NCBI GenBank assembly: GCA_030407505.1
Contig: JASDDH010000007.1
Span: 85,108 to 149,107 of the forward strand
Source of the DNA: Planococcus sp. APC 4015
GTDB lineage: Bacteria; Actinomycetota; Actinomycetes; Actinomycetales; Microbacteriaceae
Reading direction: 5' to 3'
Length of the DNA: 64,000 nt
Under the pieces are notes generated by a model that saw only the letters and a program-made list of their open reading frames with translations, had not been told where the DNA came from and made no database searches. This document shows positions 16,574 through 25,550 of the stretch, piece after piece. The position numbers were made by a program, and so were the translations under genes. The stretch's first letter is position 1. Every line of letters begins with the position of its first letter.

Positions 16574-17508
16574 TTCTCGCCGCCCGTCAGTCCCGCGACG
16601 ATCGTGTCGGCGTCGTGGCGCAGCAGATCGAGGTAGGTCGGCACCGGACCACCGGGCTCGGAGAGCGAATCGACGAAGAGCGTGCCGCCGAAGCGTGCGC
16701 CGGTGGCCTCGACGACCTGCTGCATCGGCTTGTCGGACACGGTGGACTCGCAGAACACCGCCGGCACGTCGTTGTCGCGGACGAACTCGATCGTGCGGGC
16801 GATCTGCTGCGGGGTCGCCTGCTGCTCGGCGTTGACGGGCCAGATGTACTGCTCGGTGAGCCCGACGTCGCGGGCGAGATACGAGAAGGCCCCCTCGCAG
16901 GTCACGAGGGCGCGTTGGTTCTCGGGGAGGGTGCGCAGCGCGGTCTCGAGATCGGTCTGCACGACTTCGAGCTCGGTGCGGTAATCGTCGCCGTTCGCGG
17001 CGAAGTCGTCGGCGTTCGCGGGATCGAGCTCGCTGAACGCATCGACGATGGCCGTGACGTAGGCCTGCGCGTTGACGGGGCTCATCCACGCATGGGGGTT
17101 GGGCGTGCCCGCGTAGGCGTCTTCGCTGATGTCGATCACGTCGATGTCGTCGGACACGACCACGTGGGGCACGTCTGCGGAATCGACGAACTGCTCGAAC
17201 CACAGTTCGAGGTTGAGCCCGTTGTCGAGGATCAGGTCGGCGTCGGCCGCGCGGGCGACATCGCGGGGCGTGGGCTCGTAGCCGTGGATCTCGGCGCCGA
17301 CCTTCGTGATCGACTCGACGCGCAGGTGCTCGCCCGCGACATTCTGCGCGATGTCTGCCAGCACGGTGAAGGTCGTCAGTACGACCGGGCGATCGTCGCC
17401 CGCCGGCTGTCCGGCCTCCGGGCCCGGAGTGCCCGCACAGCCACCGAGCGCGGCGACCGCGGCGATCAGCAGTGCGGCGGCACTGCCACGACAGGAATCT
17501 TTCGGCAC
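16570..17508 (-). CDS. metal-binding lipoprotein of ABC importer, manganese-like ligand set
   Basis: A 312-aa cluster A-I solute-binding lipoprotein: signal peptide with lipobox LGGC (about residue 24), then the first ligand in EIHGYEP, the second in NPHAWMSP, a glutamate in CEGAFSYLARD where zinc-type proteins have histidine, and an aspartate in FVDSLSE. His-His-Glu-Asp is the ligand set known for manganese/iron binders such as PsaA, so this is more likely MntA-like than ZnuA-like. No His-rich loop is present, which also argues against zinc. Start is GTG 17508; the transcript is probably leaderless, with two operator palindromes across the promoter. Confidence 0.88.
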   Translation of the reverse strand: MPKDSCRGSAAALLIAAVAALGGCAGTPGPEAGQPAGDDRPVVLTTFTVLADIAQNVAGEHLRVESITKVGAEIHGYEPTPRDVARAADADLILDNGLNLELWFEQFVDSADVPHVVVSDDIDVIDISEDAYAGTPNPHAWMSPVNAQAYVTAIVDAFSELDPANADDFAANGDDYRTELEVVQTDLETALRTLPENQRALVTCEGAFSYLARDVGLTEQYIWPVNAEQQATPQQIARTIEFVRDNDVPAVFCESTVSDKPMQQVVEATGARFGGTLFVDSLSEPGGPVPTYLDLLRHDADTIVAGLTGGEK

Positions 17509-17539
17509 ACCGAAAACTTAATCTTTCGGTATGCCGAAA
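17500..17539 (-). promoter_or_regulatory. tandem metal-regulator operators over leaderless promoter
   Basis: Two 16-bp palindromes of form TTTCGG-N4-CCGAAA lie at 17500-17515 and 17524-17539, centres 24 bp apart, and the flanks (ATC before, AC after) repeat as well. The first covers the GTG start and the second covers the -35 zone of the importer operon; TAAGTT between them, 6 nt before GTG, is the likely -10 box. The half-sites look like DtxR/MntR-family operators, so repression by metal-loaded MntR is likely (inference). Confidence 0.75.
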
Positions 17540-17566
17540 ACAAGCCGGCGGGTGCCTGTCTGCCCG

Positions 17567-19213
17567 TCAGACCGCCTCGCGGGCGCGCAGGTCTTTGCGC
17601 AGGATCTTGCCGGCGGTGGACTTCGGGATCGCGTCGATGAACTCCACGCGGCGCACCTTCTTGTGCGGGGCGACGCTGTCGGCGACGTAGTCCATGACGT
17701 CGTCCGCGGTGAGGCCCGAGTCGGGCGCCGCGACCACGAAGGCCTTCGGGATCTCCTGCTTGTCTTCGTCGAGCACGCCGATGACGGCGGCATCCATCAC
17801 CTTCGGATGCCCGAGCAGCAGGGCCTCGAGCTCCGCCGGAGCGATCTGGTAGCCCTTGTACTTGATGAGCTCCTTCACGCGGTCGACGATGGTGAAGTAG
17901 CCACCCTCGTGGAACACCCCGATGTCTCCGGTGTGCAGGAAGCCGTCGGCGTCCAGCGTCTCGGCGGTGGCGTCGGGCTTGTTGAGGTACCCGAGCATGA
18001 CGTTGGGTCCCTTGATCCAGATCTCTCCCGGCCTCGTGCGCCCGTCGTCGCCGAGCTCGGTGATCTCCTCGCCCGTCTCGGTGTCGATGAGCTTGCACTC
18101 CTGGTTGGGCAGCAGCGTGCCCACCGAGCTCACCGGGATGTCGTCACGGTCGGCGGGGATCGCGTGCGAGACCGGGCTGAGCTCGCTCATGCCGTAGCCC
18201 TGCTTGAGACGGGCGTGGATGCGGCGCCCCGCCGTCTCGGCGGTCTCGCCGTCGAGGGGCGCGGCGCCGGAGAACACCGTGTGCACGCTGGAGATGTCGA
18301 ACTCGTCGACGATCGGATGCTTCGCCAGAGCGACGGCGATCGGCGGCGCGATGAACAGATACGTGCAGGAGTACGTCTGGATGTTGGTGAGGAACTGCAC
18401 GAGATCGAAGCGCGGCATCGTGACGAGGCTCGCCCGCTGACGCAGCGCGAGGTTGAGGAGCACCGTCATCCCGTAGATGTGGAAGAACGGCAGGACCGCC
18501 AGCACCCGGTCCTGCGCCGACAGGTCGATGTTCGCCCGGCTCTGCTGCACGTTCGCGACGAGGTTGCGGTGCGTCAGCATGACGCCCTTGGGGATGCCGG
18601 TCGTGCCCGACGAGTACGGGAGCGTGGCCAGGTGCGTCGCCGGATCGAACGAGACCTCGGGCGCCGGGCGCTGCTCGGTGAGCAGGCTGCGCAGATCGGG
18701 ATGCCCCTCCGCCCCGTCGAGGACGATGAGGTGGTCCGCGGCGATGCCGACCGCCTCGGCTGCCGCACGGGCCTGCGGCAGGAGGGGGCTGACGGTGATC
18801 ATCCACGTGGCGCCCGCGTCGCGCAGCTGCTTCTCGATCTCGGCGGGGGTGTACAGCGAATTGACGGTCGTCACCGTCGCACCGGCGCGAAGCGCGCCGT
18901 GGAACACCGTCGCGAAGGCGGGCACGTTGGGGCAGAGGAGGCCGACGACCGTGTCGGTGCCGACTCCGCGGGCGGCGAGTGCACCGCTGAAGGCGAGCAC
19001 CTGACCGCGCAGCGTTCCGTAGGTGGTCTCGGCGCCCGTCGCCGGATCGATCAACGCGATGCGACCGAGCTCGTCATCGGTCAGCGAGCCGAAGAGGTAG
19101 TCGTAGATGCTCAGCTCGGGGATCTCGACGTCGGGCAGCGGGCTCGTGAACACGGGGTCTCCTTCGACGGTCGTGCCGCCCGGCAGCGCTGCCTGGACGG
19201 TGGCGTCCATCAT
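17567..19213 (-). CDS. AMP-forming acyl-CoA/4-coumarate-CoA-type ligase
   Basis: A 548-aa ANL-superfamily enzyme that activates a carboxylic acid with ATP and transfers it to CoA. Core motifs: P-loop-like YSSGTTGIPKGVMLTHRN (A3, about 195-212), the QGYGMSELSP A5 motif, HTGDIG (A7), VDRVKELIKYKGYQI (A8 hinge) and the C-terminal catalytic lysine in KSTAGKILRKDL (A10). Closest in style to 4-coumarate:CoA ligases and medium/long-chain acyl ligases; the substrate is unknown. Two ATGs (19213, 19210) are adjacent. It is transcribed alone, 58 nt before the metal operon. Confidence 0.9.
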   Translation of the reverse strand: MMDATVQAALPGGTTVEGDPVFTSPLPDVEIPELSIYDYLFGSLTDDELGRIALIDPATGAETTYGTLRGQVLAFSGALAARGVGTDTVVGLLCPNVPAFATVFHGALRAGATVTTVNSLYTPAEIEKQLRDAGATWMITVSPLLPQARAAAEAVGIAADHLIVLDGAEGHPDLRSLLTEQRPAPEVSFDPATHLATLPYSSGTTGIPKGVMLTHRNLVANVQQSRANIDLSAQDRVLAVLPFFHIYGMTVLLNLALRQRASLVTMPRFDLVQFLTNIQTYSCTYLFIAPPIAVALAKHPIVDEFDISSVHTVFSGAAPLDGETAETAGRRIHARLKQGYGMSELSPVSHAIPADRDDIPVSSVGTLLPNQECKLIDTETGEEITELGDDGRTRPGEIWIKGPNVMLGYLNKPDATAETLDADGFLHTGDIGVFHEGGYFTIVDRVKELIKYKGYQIAPAELEALLLGHPKVMDAAVIGVLDEDKQEIPKAFVVAAPDSGLTADDVMDYVADSVAPHKKVRRVEFIDAIPKSTAGKILRKDLRAREAV

Positions 19214-19295
19214 GTCACCGCGTGCGACGGCGTCCCAGGGGTGGAGAGATCGCGTCCGATGGGGCAGGGTCGCGCCTACGCCCCGCCACCCGGCG

Positions 19296-19364
19296 GTGAG
19301 CCTCCACTCGGCGGCCGAGACAGCGGGTGAAACGTGCGGTCTCGTCCGCCGGGTGGAGGCTCAC
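19296..19364. repeat. 26-bp inverted repeat with 17-nt loop (intergenic)
   Basis: Left arm 19296-19321 begins GTGAGCCTCCAC; right arm 19339-19364 ends GTGGAGGCTCAC. The arms match at 24 of 26 positions. The loop contains GGGTGAAACG. It lies in the 179-nt gap between the acyl ligase and the GNAT gene, upstream of one and downstream of the other. It contains GTGCGGTCTCG, a word also in the 13.6-kb repeats, so it may belong to a dispersed intergenic family. Confidence 0.88.
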
Positions 19365-19392
19365 GGTGTGGGATGGCTTGGGCCCCCCGGGG

Positions 19393-19977
19393 TCAGCCTC
19401 GGGCGAGGCGCTCGCGCAGGCCGAGACGCACGGCGGGCCACTCGGCGGGGAGGATCGAAAACACGACGGTGTCGCGTAGGGTGCCGTCGGGGCCGAGGCG
19501 GTGGTTGCGCAGCACGCCGTCCTGCTTCGCGCCGAGGCGGGCGATCGCGGCGCGCGACTGCCGGTTGTGCCAGTGCGTGCGGAACTCCACCGCGATCGCA
19601 TCGCAGGCCTCGAACGCGTGGCCGAGCAGCAGCAGCTTCGCGGCGGTGTTGACCGCCGTGCGCTGAGCGTCGACGCCGATCCAGGTGTGGCCGATCTCGA
19701 CGTGACGGTTCGCCTGATCGATGTTGCAGAACGTCGTCGAGCCCACGACCCGACCGGTGTCGAGGCGGCGCACCGCCCACGGGTTCATCGACCCCTGCGT
19801 GCGCCAGGCGATGCGCTGCGAGACGTCTTCGGCGGCGGACGACGGCGTGGGCACCGAGGTGTACCAGGCGTGATCCAGACCGACGGATGCCGTCGCCAAG
19901 TCGTCGACGTGCGCAGCCGAGAGCGGCTCGAGCCGAACCCATTCGTTCTCGAGCGTGATCGGAGCAGTCAGCAGCAT
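19393..19977 (-). CDS. GNAT-family N-acetyltransferase
   Basis: A 194-aa acetyltransferase of the RimJ/RimL-like (Acetyltransf_3) group. The fold is read from TFCNIDQANRHVEIGHTWIG (beta4 and the start of motif A), the helix after QRTAVNTAAKLLLLGHAF, VEFRTHWHNRQSRAAIARLGAK (motif B) and the final VFSILPAEWPAV strand, which typically marks protein or small-molecule acetylases of this group. Substrate unknown. It ends 10 nt from the MFS gene, same strand, so they may be co-transcribed. Confidence 0.88.
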   Translation of the reverse strand: MLLTAPITLENEWVRLEPLSAAHVDDLATASVGLDHAWYTSVPTPSSAAEDVSQRIAWRTQGSMNPWAVRRLDTGRVVGSTTFCNIDQANRHVEIGHTWIGVDAQRTAVNTAAKLLLLGHAFEACDAIAVEFRTHWHNRQSRAAIARLGAKQDGVLRNHRLGPDGTLRDTVVFSILPAEWPAVRLGLRERLARG

Positions 19978-19986
19978 CCCTCGATG

Positions 19987-21354
19987 CTAGGGCCGGTCGG
20001 CTCTCTCCATGACGGCCTCGACCGCCGCCGGACCGGCCGACGCCGCCCCGGCAGCGGTGATCGCGCGCCGCCCCGCGGGCAGCCAGACCGCCGCGCCGAT
20101 CACGACGAACGTCAGGATGCCGGCGGCGATCAGCAGCACCTCGATCGACACGATGTCGGCGAGCGGCCCGAAGACGACCATGCCGAAGGGCATCGCGACG
20201 GCCATCACGATGCCGAGGAACCCGAAGACGCGTCCCTGCCGCTCCGGCTCGACGGTCTCCTGCAGCAGCGTCATCGACGGCGTCGAGAAGAACGGCACGG
20301 CGAGCCCGACGAGGAACATGAAGGCGAAGAACACCCAGATGTTCGAGGAGAGTCCCAGGCCGATCGACAGCACGCCGAACACCAGCGACGACACGACGAT
20401 GAGCCCGATGCGACTGCGTTTGGCGAAGAAGGTGGCGATCAGGATGCCGCCGAGCATCATTCCGACGCTGAATGAGATCTCGAGCACCGCGAGATTGACC
20501 ACGTCCTGGGTGTCACCGGCGGGGAACGACCGCACGAGCATGAGCGGGGTGAGGTTGGACGGCGCGACGGTCAGGACGAAGATGATCGCGAAGACGACCA
20601 GGAGCCACCGCACGAACGCGTGGTGCGCGATGTAGCGCACGCCGTCGACGAGGTCGGCGAAGTACCCGGTGCGCGCCTCGCCGGCGGTGCGCACGGCCTG
20701 CACCGGGACGAAGGCCAGCAGCCCGATGCCGATGACCGCGGTGACGACGTCGATGAAGAAGATCGGGATGAGCGACGCGGCGGTGCCGCCGTACGCGATC
20801 GAGGCCCACGCGTAGACGGCGCCGCCCACGGCCGGCGCGAGAAGCGCCATCGCCGACTGGATCGAGCCGTTGACGCCGTTGACGCGCATGAGGTTGCGCG
20901 TCGGCACGATCTGCGGGATCAGGGCCGACACGGCGGGGCTCTGGATGCCGGCACCCGCCGAGCGGATCGCCATCGCCGCGAAGATCACCCACAGGTCGTC
21001 GACGCCGGTGATCATGATGATCGCGAGGCCGAGGGTCGTCAGCGCGATCGCCGCATCGGCGCCCATGATCAGGTACTTGCGGTTGTGTCGATCGGCCCAG
21101 ACCCCGCCGAAGATCGAGACCACGGCCTGCGGCAGGAAGCCGAAGAGCGCGGCGAGCGTCATGATGAAACCGGACTGATAGGTGATCGTCAGGTACCAGA
21201 ACACGGTGTACTGCACGAGCATCGAGCCGAACAGGCTCACCGTCTGCCCGCTCAGGAAGAGGATGACGTTGGCCAGCCAGTGCGGCGGATCGACCGCCGT
21301 CATCGAGACGTCGATGCCGCCGTCGGCATCGTCGGACTGTCGCTCGCCCGCCAT
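19987..21354 (-). CDS. MFS transporter, drug-efflux type
   Basis: A 455-aa major facilitator with 12 predicted membrane helices. The loop 2-3 motif reads FGGVWADRHNRKYLIMGAD, the standard MFS GxxxDRxxRR pattern, and the overall pattern (MFS_3-like, NTxxxFxSPAxxALIPQIV segment near 150) matches macrolide/enterobactin-type exporters. I start it at ATG 21354 (MAGERQSDD) rather than an upstream in-frame codon, because AAGGGGTGG precedes it. Substrate unknown. Confidence 0.88.
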   Translation of the reverse strand: MAGERQSDDADGGIDVSMTAVDPPHWLANVILFLSGQTVSLFGSMLVQYTVFWYLTITYQSGFIMTLAALFGFLPQAVVSIFGGVWADRHNRKYLIMGADAAIALTTLGLAIIMITGVDDLWVIFAAMAIRSAGAGIQSPAVSALIPQIVPTRNLMRVNGVNGSIQSAMALLAPAVGGAVYAWASIAYGGTAASLIPIFFIDVVTAVIGIGLLAFVPVQAVRTAGEARTGYFADLVDGVRYIAHHAFVRWLLVVFAIIFVLTVAPSNLTPLMLVRSFPAGDTQDVVNLAVLEISFSVGMMLGGILIATFFAKRSRIGLIVVSSLVFGVLSIGLGLSSNIWVFFAFMFLVGLAVPFFSTPSMTLLQETVEPERQGRVFGFLGIVMAVAMPFGMVVFGPLADIVSIEVLLIAAGILTFVVIGAAVWLPAGRRAITAAGAASAGPAAVEAVMERADRP

Positions 21355-21432
21355 CGCCCACCCCTTCGTCCACGCGACGCATCGCGCGGAGAAAACGCTA
21401 GCACCGGCCGCCGACACGCGGTCGGCGGGCGA

Positions 21433-23172
21433 TCACCCCAGGTCGTCGAGCAGGCTCCGGGCCGCGGCGACGAGCTGCTCGAGGCGGTGTCGTGCATCGG
21501 CGGGCGAGTCGCCGCGCACGTCGAGGTAGAGCTTGAGCTTCGGCTCGGTGCCGCTGGGCCGCACGATCACGCGCGACCCCCCGGCGAGAGCGAACCTCAG
21601 CACGTCCCCCGGCGGCAGCCCGTCCACTCCCTCGAGGAGGTCGTCCACGTGCTCGACGGCGACGTCTCCGAACGATGACGGATGCTGCGCCCGCAGCGCA
21701 CCCATGATCCGACTGATCGTCGACACGTCGTCCACGCGCACCGAGATCTGGTCGCTCGCGAAGGCACCGAACGTCGCGGCGAAGTCCTCGAGCAGATCGG
21801 CGATGGTCTCGCCGCGCTCGCGGGCGCCGGTGACGAAGCCGAGCATCGCGATCGCGGCCGAGATGCCGTCCTTGTCCCGCACGGTGCCGGGATTGACGAG
21901 GTAGCCCAGGGCCTCTTCGAAGCCGAAAATCATGCCCGGCGCCCGTGAGATCCACTTGAAGCCGGTCAACGTCGTGTGGAAGTCCATCCCGTAGCGCTCG
22001 GCCACGGCGGCGAGCCCGGGCGACGACACGAGCGAGCAGGCGAGCGAGGCGCCCTCGACGGGGTCCGCCGCGCTCGCGAGCCGCGCGGCACGCCAGCCGA
22101 GCAGCAGACCGATCTCGTTGCCGGTGAGCCGCCGCCAGCCGCCCTCGGCGGATCCGTCGGGGATCGCGACGGCCAGGCGGTCGGCATCCGGGTCGTTGGC
22201 GATCACGAACTCCGCGCCCGACGACCGCGCGGTCTCGAAGGCCAGGTCCATCGCGCCCGGCTCCTCGGGGTTCGGGAACGACACCGTCGGGAACGCGCCG
22301 TCCGGATGGATCTGCGCCTCCACGACGGTGGGGGCGGGGTACCCGGCGACGTCGAGGATGCGCGAGAAGGTCTCCCAGCCGACGCCGTGCATCGCGGTGT
22401 AGACCCACGACACCCCGGCCGCCCCGATGCCAGCCGGCGCGACGGCCGCGGTGGCCTCGACGTAGGCGTCCACGACAGCCTCGGTGGCCGTCTCGTACCC
22501 GATCGATCGCGGAAGCGCCGAGACGTCGCCCCCGTCGGCGATGCTCTGGATGTGGGCGGCGATCTCGGCATCCGCCGGCGACACGATCTGCGAACCGTCG
22601 TCGGGGCCGCCCAGGTACACCTTGTAGCCGTTGTCGTCGGGCGGGTTGTGGGATGCCGTCACCATGACGCCGGCGTCGGCGCCGAAGTGCCGCACGGCGA
22701 ACGCGAGCACCGGCGTCGGCAGCAGGCGGGGGAGGAGGATCGCCCGCAGCCCCGCCCCGGCGAAGATCTGCGCCGAATCCACGGCGAAGACGTCGGAGTT
22801 GCGCCGGCCGTCGTAGCCCACCACCACGACCGGCGGGTCGTCGCGGTCGTGCTTGTCGAGCAGGAACGACGCCAGACCGGCGGCCGCCTGGCCCACGAGC
22901 ACACGGTTCATGCGGTTGCTGCCGGCCCCGAGCTCGCCGCGAAGACCCGCGGTGCCGAAGGCAAGTCTTCCGGCGAAGCGGTCGGCCAGCTCGGCTGCGG
23001 CGCCCGCGTCGCCGGATTCGGTGGCCGAGATCAGGTCGCGCAGCTCGGCGCGGGTCTCGCCGTCGGGATCCTGCGCGAGCCATGCCCGTGCGGTCTCGAG
23101 CAGATCGCCCGTCGGTGCGGCATCCGTCCCCGCGTTCTCGTCGACCGCGAGCCGGGCCTCGGCGCCGCTCAC
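21433..23172 (-). CDS. phosphohexomutase (phosphomannomutase/phosphoglucomutase)
   Basis: A 579-aa alpha-D-phosphohexomutase interconverting hexose-1- and hexose-6-phosphates. The catalytic serine loop TASHNPPDDNGYKVY (serine near 174), the metal loop NDPDADRLAV, the sugar-binding GEEALGYL-type loop (here FGFEEALGYL) and the C-terminal phosphate loop RPSGTEPKLK are complete. It probably supplies mannose- or glucose-1-phosphate for glycan synthesis, and resembles PmmB. GTG at 23170-23172 overlaps the stop of the purine phosphorylase gene (GTGA). Confidence 0.92.
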   Translation of the reverse strand: MSGAEARLAVDENAGTDAAPTGDLLETARAWLAQDPDGETRAELRDLISATESGDAGAAAELADRFAGRLAFGTAGLRGELGAGSNRMNRVLVGQAAAGLASFLLDKHDRDDPPVVVVGYDGRRNSDVFAVDSAQIFAGAGLRAILLPRLLPTPVLAFAVRHFGADAGVMVTASHNPPDDNGYKVYLGGPDDGSQIVSPADAEIAAHIQSIADGGDVSALPRSIGYETATEAVVDAYVEATAAVAPAGIGAAGVSWVYTAMHGVGWETFSRILDVAGYPAPTVVEAQIHPDGAFPTVSFPNPEEPGAMDLAFETARSSGAEFVIANDPDADRLAVAIPDGSAEGGWRRLTGNEIGLLLGWRAARLASAADPVEGASLACSLVSSPGLAAVAERYGMDFHTTLTGFKWISRAPGMIFGFEEALGYLVNPGTVRDKDGISAAIAMLGFVTGARERGETIADLLEDFAATFGAFASDQISVRVDDVSTISRIMGALRAQHPSSFGDVAVEHVDDLLEGVDGLPPGDVLRFALAGGSRVIVRPSGTEPKLKLYLDVRGDSPADARHRLEQLVAAARSLLDDLG

Positions 23173-24002
23173 AGCGCGCCGATCACGCGGGCGAGCAGCG
23201 ACGAGATCACGGGCTCGGCCTCACGACCGGCCTCGATGACCTCCTCATGGCTGAGCGGGGTGGTCTGGATGCCCGCGGCCATGTTCGTGATGAGGGACAT
23301 GCCCAGGATCTCCATGCCCGCCTGGCGCGCGGCGATCGCCTCGAGTGCCGTGGACATGCCCACGATGTGACCGCCGATGATCTCCGCCATCCGCACCTCC
23401 GCGGGCGTCTCGTACTGGGGTCCGCGGAACTGGCAGTAGACGCCCTCGTCCAGTGACGGATCGATCGAGCGGGCGATGTCGCGCAGTCGCCGGGAGTACA
23501 GATCGGTGAGGTCGATGAACGTCGCGCCTTCGAGCGGCGACGCCGATGTCAGGTTGATGTGGTCGCTGATGAGCACCGGCGTGCCCGGCTTCCACGACGA
23601 TCGGATGCCGCCGGCGCCGTTGGTCAGCACCATCGTGCGCGCGCCCGTCGCGGCGGCGGTGCGCACGCTGTGCACGACGCGGCGCACGCCATGACCCTCG
23701 TAGAAGTGTGTGCGCGCGCCGATCACCAGCACGTGGCGGCCCGCGGGCGTGCGGACGCTCCGGAGCGTGCCGGCGTGGCCCTCCAGAGCCGGCTTCGAGA
23801 AGCCCGTCACCTCGGTGGCGGGGAATGCCGCCGTCGTCTCGCCGATGAGCTCCGCCGCCTTCCCCCACCCGCTTCCGAGGGTGAGCGCGATGTCGTGGTG
23901 CTCGACGCCCGTGAGGCGGGCGATGTCGGCGGCGGCCTCGGCGGCGACGGCGAACGGATCGGCCGAGGGGTCGTCGAGGGGATGGGCGGTGGAGTCTGAC
24001 AT
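23169..24002 (-). CDS. punA: purine-nucleoside phosphorylase (trimeric class)
   Basis: A 277-aa PNP that splits inosine/guanosine nucleosides with phosphate to base and ribose-1-phosphate. Seen: phosphate-binding LGSGWG (about 42-47), HAGT and ARTHFYEGHG segments, TNGAGGI (about 123-129), the base-binding region near YETPAEVRM, and VGMSTALEAIAAR. The size and motifs fit the trimeric low-molecular-mass class. It is coupled to the downstream mutase; ribose-1-phosphate may be a mutase substrate. Divergent from lpdA. Confidence 0.93.
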   Translation of the reverse strand: MSDSTAHPLDDPSADPFAVAAEAAADIARLTGVEHHDIALTLGSGWGKAAELIGETTAAFPATEVTGFSKPALEGHAGTLRSVRTPAGRHVLVIGARTHFYEGHGVRRVVHSVRTAAATGARTMVLTNGAGGIRSSWKPGTPVLISDHINLTSASPLEGATFIDLTDLYSRRLRDIARSIDPSLDEGVYCQFRGPQYETPAEVRMAEIIGGHIVGMSTALEAIAARQAGMEILGMSLITNMAAGIQTTPLSHEEVIEAGREAEPVISSLLARVIGAL

Positions 24003-24092
24003 GCCCCCACTTTAGGAACACCCCGCCCCCGGGGCCAGATGCGCCCCGCGGGTGTGTCGTGCTGCGGCATCCGTCAGGGGGAGAATGGAGGC

Positions 24093-25544
24093 ATGTCTTT
24101 GAGCTTCGAGCGCACGCAGTCCGTCGCGATCATCGGCGGCGGTCCTGGAGGCTATGAGGCGGCCCTCGCCGCCGCGCAGCTCGGCGCCGAGGTCACGCTC
24201 ATCGAGCGTGCGGGCGTGGGCGGGTCCGCCGTCATCACCGACGTCGTGCCCTCGAAGTCCCTCATCGCCACCGCCGACGCCGCCGTGGCGATCCGCGGAG
24301 CGGGTGACCTCGGCGTGCAGCTGTTCGCCAAGTCCGCCGAGGGGAGGCCGCTCAAGCCCGAGATCGCGATCAACCTGCAGGCCGTGAACAGGCGGCTCCT
24401 GTCGCTCGCGCGCCAGCAGTCCGACGACATGCGGGCGTCACTGGTCGAAGCCGGGGTGCGCATCATCTCGGGCCACGGGCGTCTCGAGGACGACAACTCC
24501 GTCGTCGTCTCGACCGGGCCCGGGGGCACCGACTTCGACCGCGTCGAGGCCGACACCCTCGTCGTCTCGGTCGGCGCGTCGCCGCGCGAGCTCGACAGCG
24601 CCAAACCCGACAACGACCGCATCCTGACGTGGACCCAGCTCTACGACATGAAGGCCCTCCCGGAGCACCTCATCGTCGTCGGTTCGGGCGTCACGGGCGC
24701 CGAGTTCGCCGGTGCATACATGAACCTGGGCTCGACGGTGACGCTGATCTCGAGCCGCGACCAGGTGCTCCCGGGCGAGGATTCGGATGCCGCCGCCGTG
24801 CTGGAGCGGGTGTTCAAGCGCGGGGGGATGAACCTCCTGTCGAAGTCGCGGGCCGAGAAGGTCGAGAACCTCGGCGACCGCGTGGTCGTGACGCTGTCCG
24901 ACGGGCGCACGGTCGAGGGCAGCCACTGCCTGATGGCCGTCGGCTCGGTCCCGAACACCGCCGGCATCGGCCTGGAGGCGGCAGGGGTCCAGATGACGGA
25001 CGCCGGCTACATCCAGGTCAACCGCGTGGCACGCACCTCGGTGCCGAACGTCTACGCGGCGGGGGACTGCACGACCTTCGTGCCGCTGGCCTCGGTCGCC
25101 GCGATGCAGGGACGCACCGCCGTCTTCCACGCGCTGGGAGACGTGGTCATCCCGCTCGAGCGCCGACGCATCACCTCGAACATCTTCACGGCCCCCGAGA
25201 TCGCCACCGTCGGCTGGCAGGAGAAGGACATCGCCGACGGCGCGATCCAGGCCGTGGTCCACAAGCTGCCGCTGGCGGCCAACCCGCGCGCCAAGATGAT
25301 GGGCATCAAGGACGGCTTCGTCAAGCTCATCGCCCGCCAGGGATCGGGAACCGTCGTGGGCGGCGTGATCGTGGGGCCCCGGGCATCCGAACTCATCTAC
25401 CCGATCGCGATCGCGGTCGAGCGGCGTCTCACGGTCGACCAGCTCTCCCGCGTCTTCGCGGTCTACCCGTCGCTGTCCGGCAGCATCACCGACGCGGCGC
25501 GGGCGATGCACGTCGTCGACCACAACATCTACCCCGAGGTCTGA
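24093..25544 (+). CDS. lpdA: LpdA-type NAD(P)H-quinone dehydrogenase
   Basis: A 483-aa flavoprotein of the dihydrolipoamide-dehydrogenase fold. FAD-binding GGGPGGYEAALAAAQLG (about 14-30), the second dinucleotide fold GSGVTGAEFAGAYMNLG, the AAGDCT FAD motif, and the dimer domain with a YPSLSGS end are present. The redox-active CxxxxC is absent: the equivalent stretch reads GVGGSAVITDVVPSK. This matches M. tuberculosis LpdA (Rv3303c), which reduces quinones instead of lipoamide. The start ATG 24093 has GGAG just upstream. Divergent from the PNP gene. Confidence 0.88.
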   Translation: MSLSFERTQSVAIIGGGPGGYEAALAAAQLGAEVTLIERAGVGGSAVITDVVPSKSLIATADAAVAIRGAGDLGVQLFAKSAEGRPLKPEIAINLQAVNRRLLSLARQQSDDMRASLVEAGVRIISGHGRLEDDNSVVVSTGPGGTDFDRVEADTLVVSVGASPRELDSAKPDNDRILTWTQLYDMKALPEHLIVVGSGVTGAEFAGAYMNLGSTVTLISSRDQVLPGEDSDAAAVLERVFKRGGMNLLSKSRAEKVENLGDRVVVTLSDGRTVEGSHCLMAVGSVPNTAGIGLEAAGVQMTDAGYIQVNRVARTSVPNVYAAGDCTTFVPLASVAAMQGRTAVFHALGDVVIPLERRRITSNIFTAPEIATVGWQEKDIADGAIQAVVHKLPLAANPRAKMMGIKDGFVKLIARQGSGTVVGGVIVGPRASELIYPIAIAVERRLTVDQLSRVFAVYPSLSGSITDAARAMHVVDHNIYPEV

Positions 25545-25550
25545 CCGGGT

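Noticed and set aside
16574..17203. N-terminal extension of the metal ATPase
   Set aside because: The extra residues are an out-of-frame, Arg-rich read of the binding-protein gene. GTG 16573 is where the ATPase family starts.
16570..17508. Plain zinc-binding ZnuA
   Set aside because: There is no His-rich loop, and the third ligand is glutamate (CEGAFSY) where zinc types have histidine.
24093..25544. Dihydrolipoamide dehydrogenase of a 2-oxoacid complex
   Set aside because: The redox cysteine pair is missing, and the neighbours match the LpdA quinone-reductase context.
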